Made by a program: the position numbers and the translations under genes. Shown here piece by piece: positions 6,212 to 7,741 of a stretch of 7,741 bases of DNA. The stretch's first letter is position 1; each line of letters starts with the position of its first letter. The stretch is from Methanomassiliicoccaceae archaeon (GTDB taxonomy: Archaea > Thermoplasmatota > Thermoplasmata > Methanomassiliicoccales > Methanomethylophilaceae), in assembly GCA_031254685.1 (NCBI GenBank), contig JAIRTZ010000051.1, forward strand, positions 1-7,741, read 5' to 3'. The notes under the pieces are model-generated. The model did no database searches. It was not told where the DNA came from and saw only the letters and a list, made by a program, of their open reading frames with translations.

Positions 6212-7218
6212 AACTCGCCGTCGTCCCGGTCGGCGCCGCATCGCAGATGATACCGACCCTCATATCCGCAGGCATCGCAGATCCCGGCGCCAAGATATCG
6301 AAGGGCGCCGGTGTGAGATACGTGCCGCTGCGCGAAGGGCGCGAACAGGACGCGGCGGAGATGGGATTGGGCGTCGCCGACGGCGACGCGTTCAAAAGAT
6401 CGGCGAGGACGCCGCAGAGAAGGATCACGGAACGTTTGTCGCACCTTCCCGCCGATGTTCTCAACGGACTGCCGATGAGATGGGAGTTCGTAGGCGACAT
6501 CGTCATCATAAGATTGAAGGGAAGCGCCGGACCGCACAAGGCGGAGATAGGCGCCGCATACGCGGAGGAGCTCGGCGTACGGACCGTATGCGCCGACACC
6601 GGCGGCGTGTCCGGCGAACTTCGTAAACCGGCGACGGAGATCCTATACGGCGATAACGCCGAGTCGATAAGACTGGAGAACGGTATCAGATACAAATTCG
6701 ATGTAACGAAGATCATGTTCGCGTCCGGGAACACCGACGAACGGAACCGCATGTGCAAACTAGACTGCAAAGGCGAGACGGTGATAGACATGTTCGCCGG
6801 CATCGGTTATTTTACGCTGCCGATAGCGAAGTTCACCGGTGCGAAGGAGATCATCGCGTGTGAGAAGAATCCCGACTCGTTCCGATATCTTGAGGAGAAC
6901 ATCCGCATCAACGGCGTGACCAACGTAACCCCGGTATTGGGTGACAACAGGGGCCTCACGCACAGAGGCGCCGATCGGATAATCATGGGATACGTTCAGA
7001 GGACGTCCGAGTTCCTCGCCAAAGCGAAAGAGATGATCAAGCCCGGCGGAACGATACATTATCACGATACGTTCTACGTCTCCGAGTACAGAGAACGGTT
7101 GGACAGCATATTCTCGAACGTCTTCGGCACCAACGGATTTCATATCGCGGGCGTCAGGGAAGTGAAGTCGTTCGCTCCGTCCGTTTCACATTACGTAGCC
7201 GATGTTACCGTACTGTGA
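6208..7218 (+). CDS. taw2: tRNA-Phe wyosine biosynthesis aminocarboxypropyltransferase Taw2 (Trm5/TYW2 family)
   Basis: Taw2 moves the 3-amino-3-carboxypropyl group of S-adenosylmethionine onto 4-demethylwyosine at position 37 of tRNA-Phe. The 336 residues have the Trm5/TYW2 layout: an N-terminal RNA-side domain, then FDVTKIMFASGN-x3-R (164-179), close to the FxxxxMFSxGNxxER signature, then the SAM site MFAGIGYF (195-202), acidic E219 and GDNR (245-248). In Trm5 m1G37 methyltransferases motif IV is an NLP-like sequence; here it is RIIMGYVQRTSEFL (257-270), followed by GTIHYHDTF (281-289), the form I associate with TYW2/Taw2. The frame is open back to 5830 inside the reductase gene; ATG 6208 overlaps its stop and is preferred. 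It is the last gene of the overlapping series. Some Trm5-like methyltransferase activity cannot be excluded. Confidence 0.85.
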   Translation: MKLAVVPVGAASQMIPTLISAGIADPGAKISKGAGVRYVPLREGREQDAAEMGLGVADGDAFKRSARTPQRRITERLSHLPADVLNGLPMRWEFVGDIVIIRLKGSAGPHKAEIGAAYAEELGVRTVCADTGGVSGELRKPATEILYGDNAESIRLENGIRYKFDVTKIMFASGNTDERNRMCKLDCKGETVIDMFAGIGYFTLPIAKFTGAKEIIACEKNPDSFRYLEENIRINGVTNVTPVLGDNRGLTHRGADRIIMGYVQRTSEFLAKAKEMIKPGGTIHYHDTFYVSEYRERLDSIFSNVFGTNGFHIAGVREVKSFAPSVSHYVADVTVL

Positions 7219-7303
7219 CGGGACACGGGACGGGGACACGGTACGGAACACGGGACGGTACGGGACACACTCCCGTCCCGTGTGCGACTCGGGGTCCCGT
7301 CAC
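7215..7303. repeat. Array of short ACGGNAC units with inverted copies
   Basis: Starting at the taw2 stop codon, ACGGNAC or a one-base variant occurs at 7218, 7225, 7230 (8-mer), 7238, 7243, 7250, 7255 and 7260. The reverse complement GTCCCGT occurs at 7275 and 7294. ACACGGGACGG is directly repeated (7223-7233 and 7248-7258). Its second copy pairs perfectly with CCGTCCCGTGT at 7273-7283 (11 bp, 14-base loop), and GTGACGGGAC (7215-7224) pairs with GTCCCGTCAC (7294-7303). The two stems nest into one long structure. The rest of the intergenic region (7304-7460) has CGTGTCG twice (7303-7309, 7334-7340) and a small AACGG/CCGTT hairpin (7359-7373). Possible roles are transcription end, 3'-end protection of the operon mRNA, a protein-binding array or a repeat expansion. 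Confidence 0.7.
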
Positions 7304-7348
7304 GTGTCGAGACGGTATCACGTCACGACTTGCCGTGTCGCATGAGCC

Positions 7349-7360
7349 AAAGAAAATAAA
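7349..7360 (-). terminator. T-rich stretch, candidate terminator for the minus-strand small gene
   Basis: The minus strand reads TTTATTTTCTTT about 100 bases after the stop of the small gene at 7461. Archaeal RNA polymerase stops at such T-rich runs. Position and composition only. Confidence 0.3.
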
Positions 7361-7414
7361 CGGAGAGGCCGTTGGCAAAAACGCAGGACGGACGGAGTAT
7401 CGATATGAGTTATA

Positions 7415-7426
7415 GTTTTCTTGTTC
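7415..7426 (+). terminator. T-rich stretch, candidate terminator of the plus-strand operon
   Basis: GTTTTCTTGTTC is the first T-rich run downstream of taw2, after the repeat array, in the gap between converging genes. Weak evidence, from composition and position. Confidence 0.3.
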
Positions 7427-7460
7427 TGCACTTTACGATATTCCAAGGTTCATCTCGCCC

Positions 7461-7673
7461 TCACTTTTCCGCGTCACGGGCGGTCGGATGGACGCTCATC
7501 TCATATTCTTCTATGTTGGAATATATTTTGATACCGTATTTTTTCGCCGTCGCCTCACTGCTTTTTCTGTAATATTCTCTCTGTTCTTCACGAGTCATGT
7601 GCTTCGTTTCCTCATATATCTCAAGTCGGATCCTATCGATCTCCCGTTCTATCGAATCAATCTTCCTTCCCAT
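7461..7673 (-). CDS. Small charged helical protein of unknown function (70 aa)
   Basis: I do not recognise a named family. The 70 residues are highly charged and mostly helix-forming. The core, around 10-46, reads REIDRIRLEIYEETKHMTREE then REYYRKSSEATAKKYG. The pattern I-R-x-E-I-Y-E-E-T-K, M-T-x-E-E, Y-Y-x-K and K-K-Y-G-I-K-I is one I associate with small uncharacterised proteins encoded next to toxin-like genes in mobile regions; that is inference. There is no membrane segment or metal motif. ATG 7673 is chosen because AAGGAGGT (7682-7689) lies 8 bases ahead. The frame is open further right, with GTG at 7712 as an alternative. The start lies within the end of another open frame (stop at 7657), so it may be the second gene of a pair. 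The DNA is visibly more A+T-rich than the operon. Confidence 0.6.
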   Translation of the reverse strand: MGRKIDSIEREIDRIRLEIYEETKHMTREEQREYYRKSSEATAKKYGIKIYSNIEEYEMSVHPTARDAEK

Positions 7674-7740
7674 ATTCCACGACCTCCTTCGGCGAACATA
7701 TCCTGACGGCACGATATCCTTTTTGTACGTTGATATACGA
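7657..7740 (-). CDS. Possible C-terminal end of an upstream gene entering from the right edge
   Basis: On the minus strand a frame open from the edge encodes 27 residues ending in CSPKEVVEYGKED and TGA. It overlaps the start of the 70-residue gene by 17 bases and contains that gene's Shine-Dalgarno site, as in a tightly packed gene pair. The other two frames are also open to the edge, so this is a best guess based on residue composition and the overlap. No family can be assigned. Confidence 0.35.
   Translation of the reverse strand, partial: SYINVQKGYRAVRICSPKEVVEYGKED
7682..7689 (-). promoter_or_regulatory. Shine-Dalgarno site of the 70-residue protein
   Basis: AAGGAGGT on the minus strand, 8 bases before ATG 7673. 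It is the main reason to start the protein there instead of at GTG 7712. Confidence 0.55.
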
Positions 7741-7741
7741 G

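Noticed and set aside
7215..7345. CRISPR array in the repeat cluster
   Set aside because: Units are only 7-8 bases with no regular spacers; nothing resembles a 25-37 base repeat with unique spacers.
7215..7415. Plus-strand open frame through the repeat array
   Set aside because: It encodes a glycine-, threonine- and arginine-rich string that only reflects the ACGGNAC repeats; no ribosome binding site.

Overview
The window reads as a densely packed archaeal chromosome segment. PCNA sliding clamp, transcription factor S, a two-gene (split) transketolase, a geranylgeranyl-reductase-type flavoprotein and a Taw2-type wyosine enzyme together exclude bacteria. TATA boxes of the TTTATATA kind and Shine-Dalgarno sequences close to GGAGGTGATC also fit. 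A euryarchaeon of the Thermoplasmata, possibly Methanomassiliicoccales, is my best guess, from gene content and the exclusive use of TGA stops; this is inference, not proof.

Layout. At the left edge (1-315, minus strand) lies the N-terminal third or so of a metallo-beta-lactamase/beta-CASP type nuclease. A 248-base divergent intergenic region (316-563) carries a TATA box for each direction and two palindromes around the leftward promoter. Rightward come an uncharacterised four-helix membrane protein (564-1442), transcription factor S with its own TATA box and a TTG start (1557-1850), and PCNA (1887-2627) behind a very strong Shine-Dalgarno sequence. PCNA is followed almost without a gap by transketolase N-half (2636-3472), transketolase C-half (3469-4410), a small transaldolase (4407-5051), a geranylgeranyl reductase family protein (5048-6211) and Taw2 (6208-7218). 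The last four junctions are all 4-base ATGA overlaps.

Functionally, tfs-pcn is an information-processing pair. Transketolase plus transaldolase give the core of a non-oxidative pentose phosphate pathway, supplying ribose-5-phosphate and erythrose-4-phosphate. The flavoprotein probably saturates isoprenoid lipid chains, and Taw2 helps build the wyosine-type base at position 37 of tRNA-Phe. The link is co-expression of growth-related genes, not one pathway.

After taw2 the character changes. A roughly 90-base array of short ACGGNAC units folds back on inverted copies (7215-7303). It is followed by more A+T-rich sequence and, on the minus strand, a 70-residue charged, helical small protein (7461-7673) whose start overlaps the end of another reading frame entering from the right edge. 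This looks like the border of an accessory region. I found no RNA genes, insertion sequences or CRISPR arrays. The most unusual items are the repeat array, the palindromes around the leftward promoter, the shortened zinc knuckle in TFS and the small minus-strand gene.
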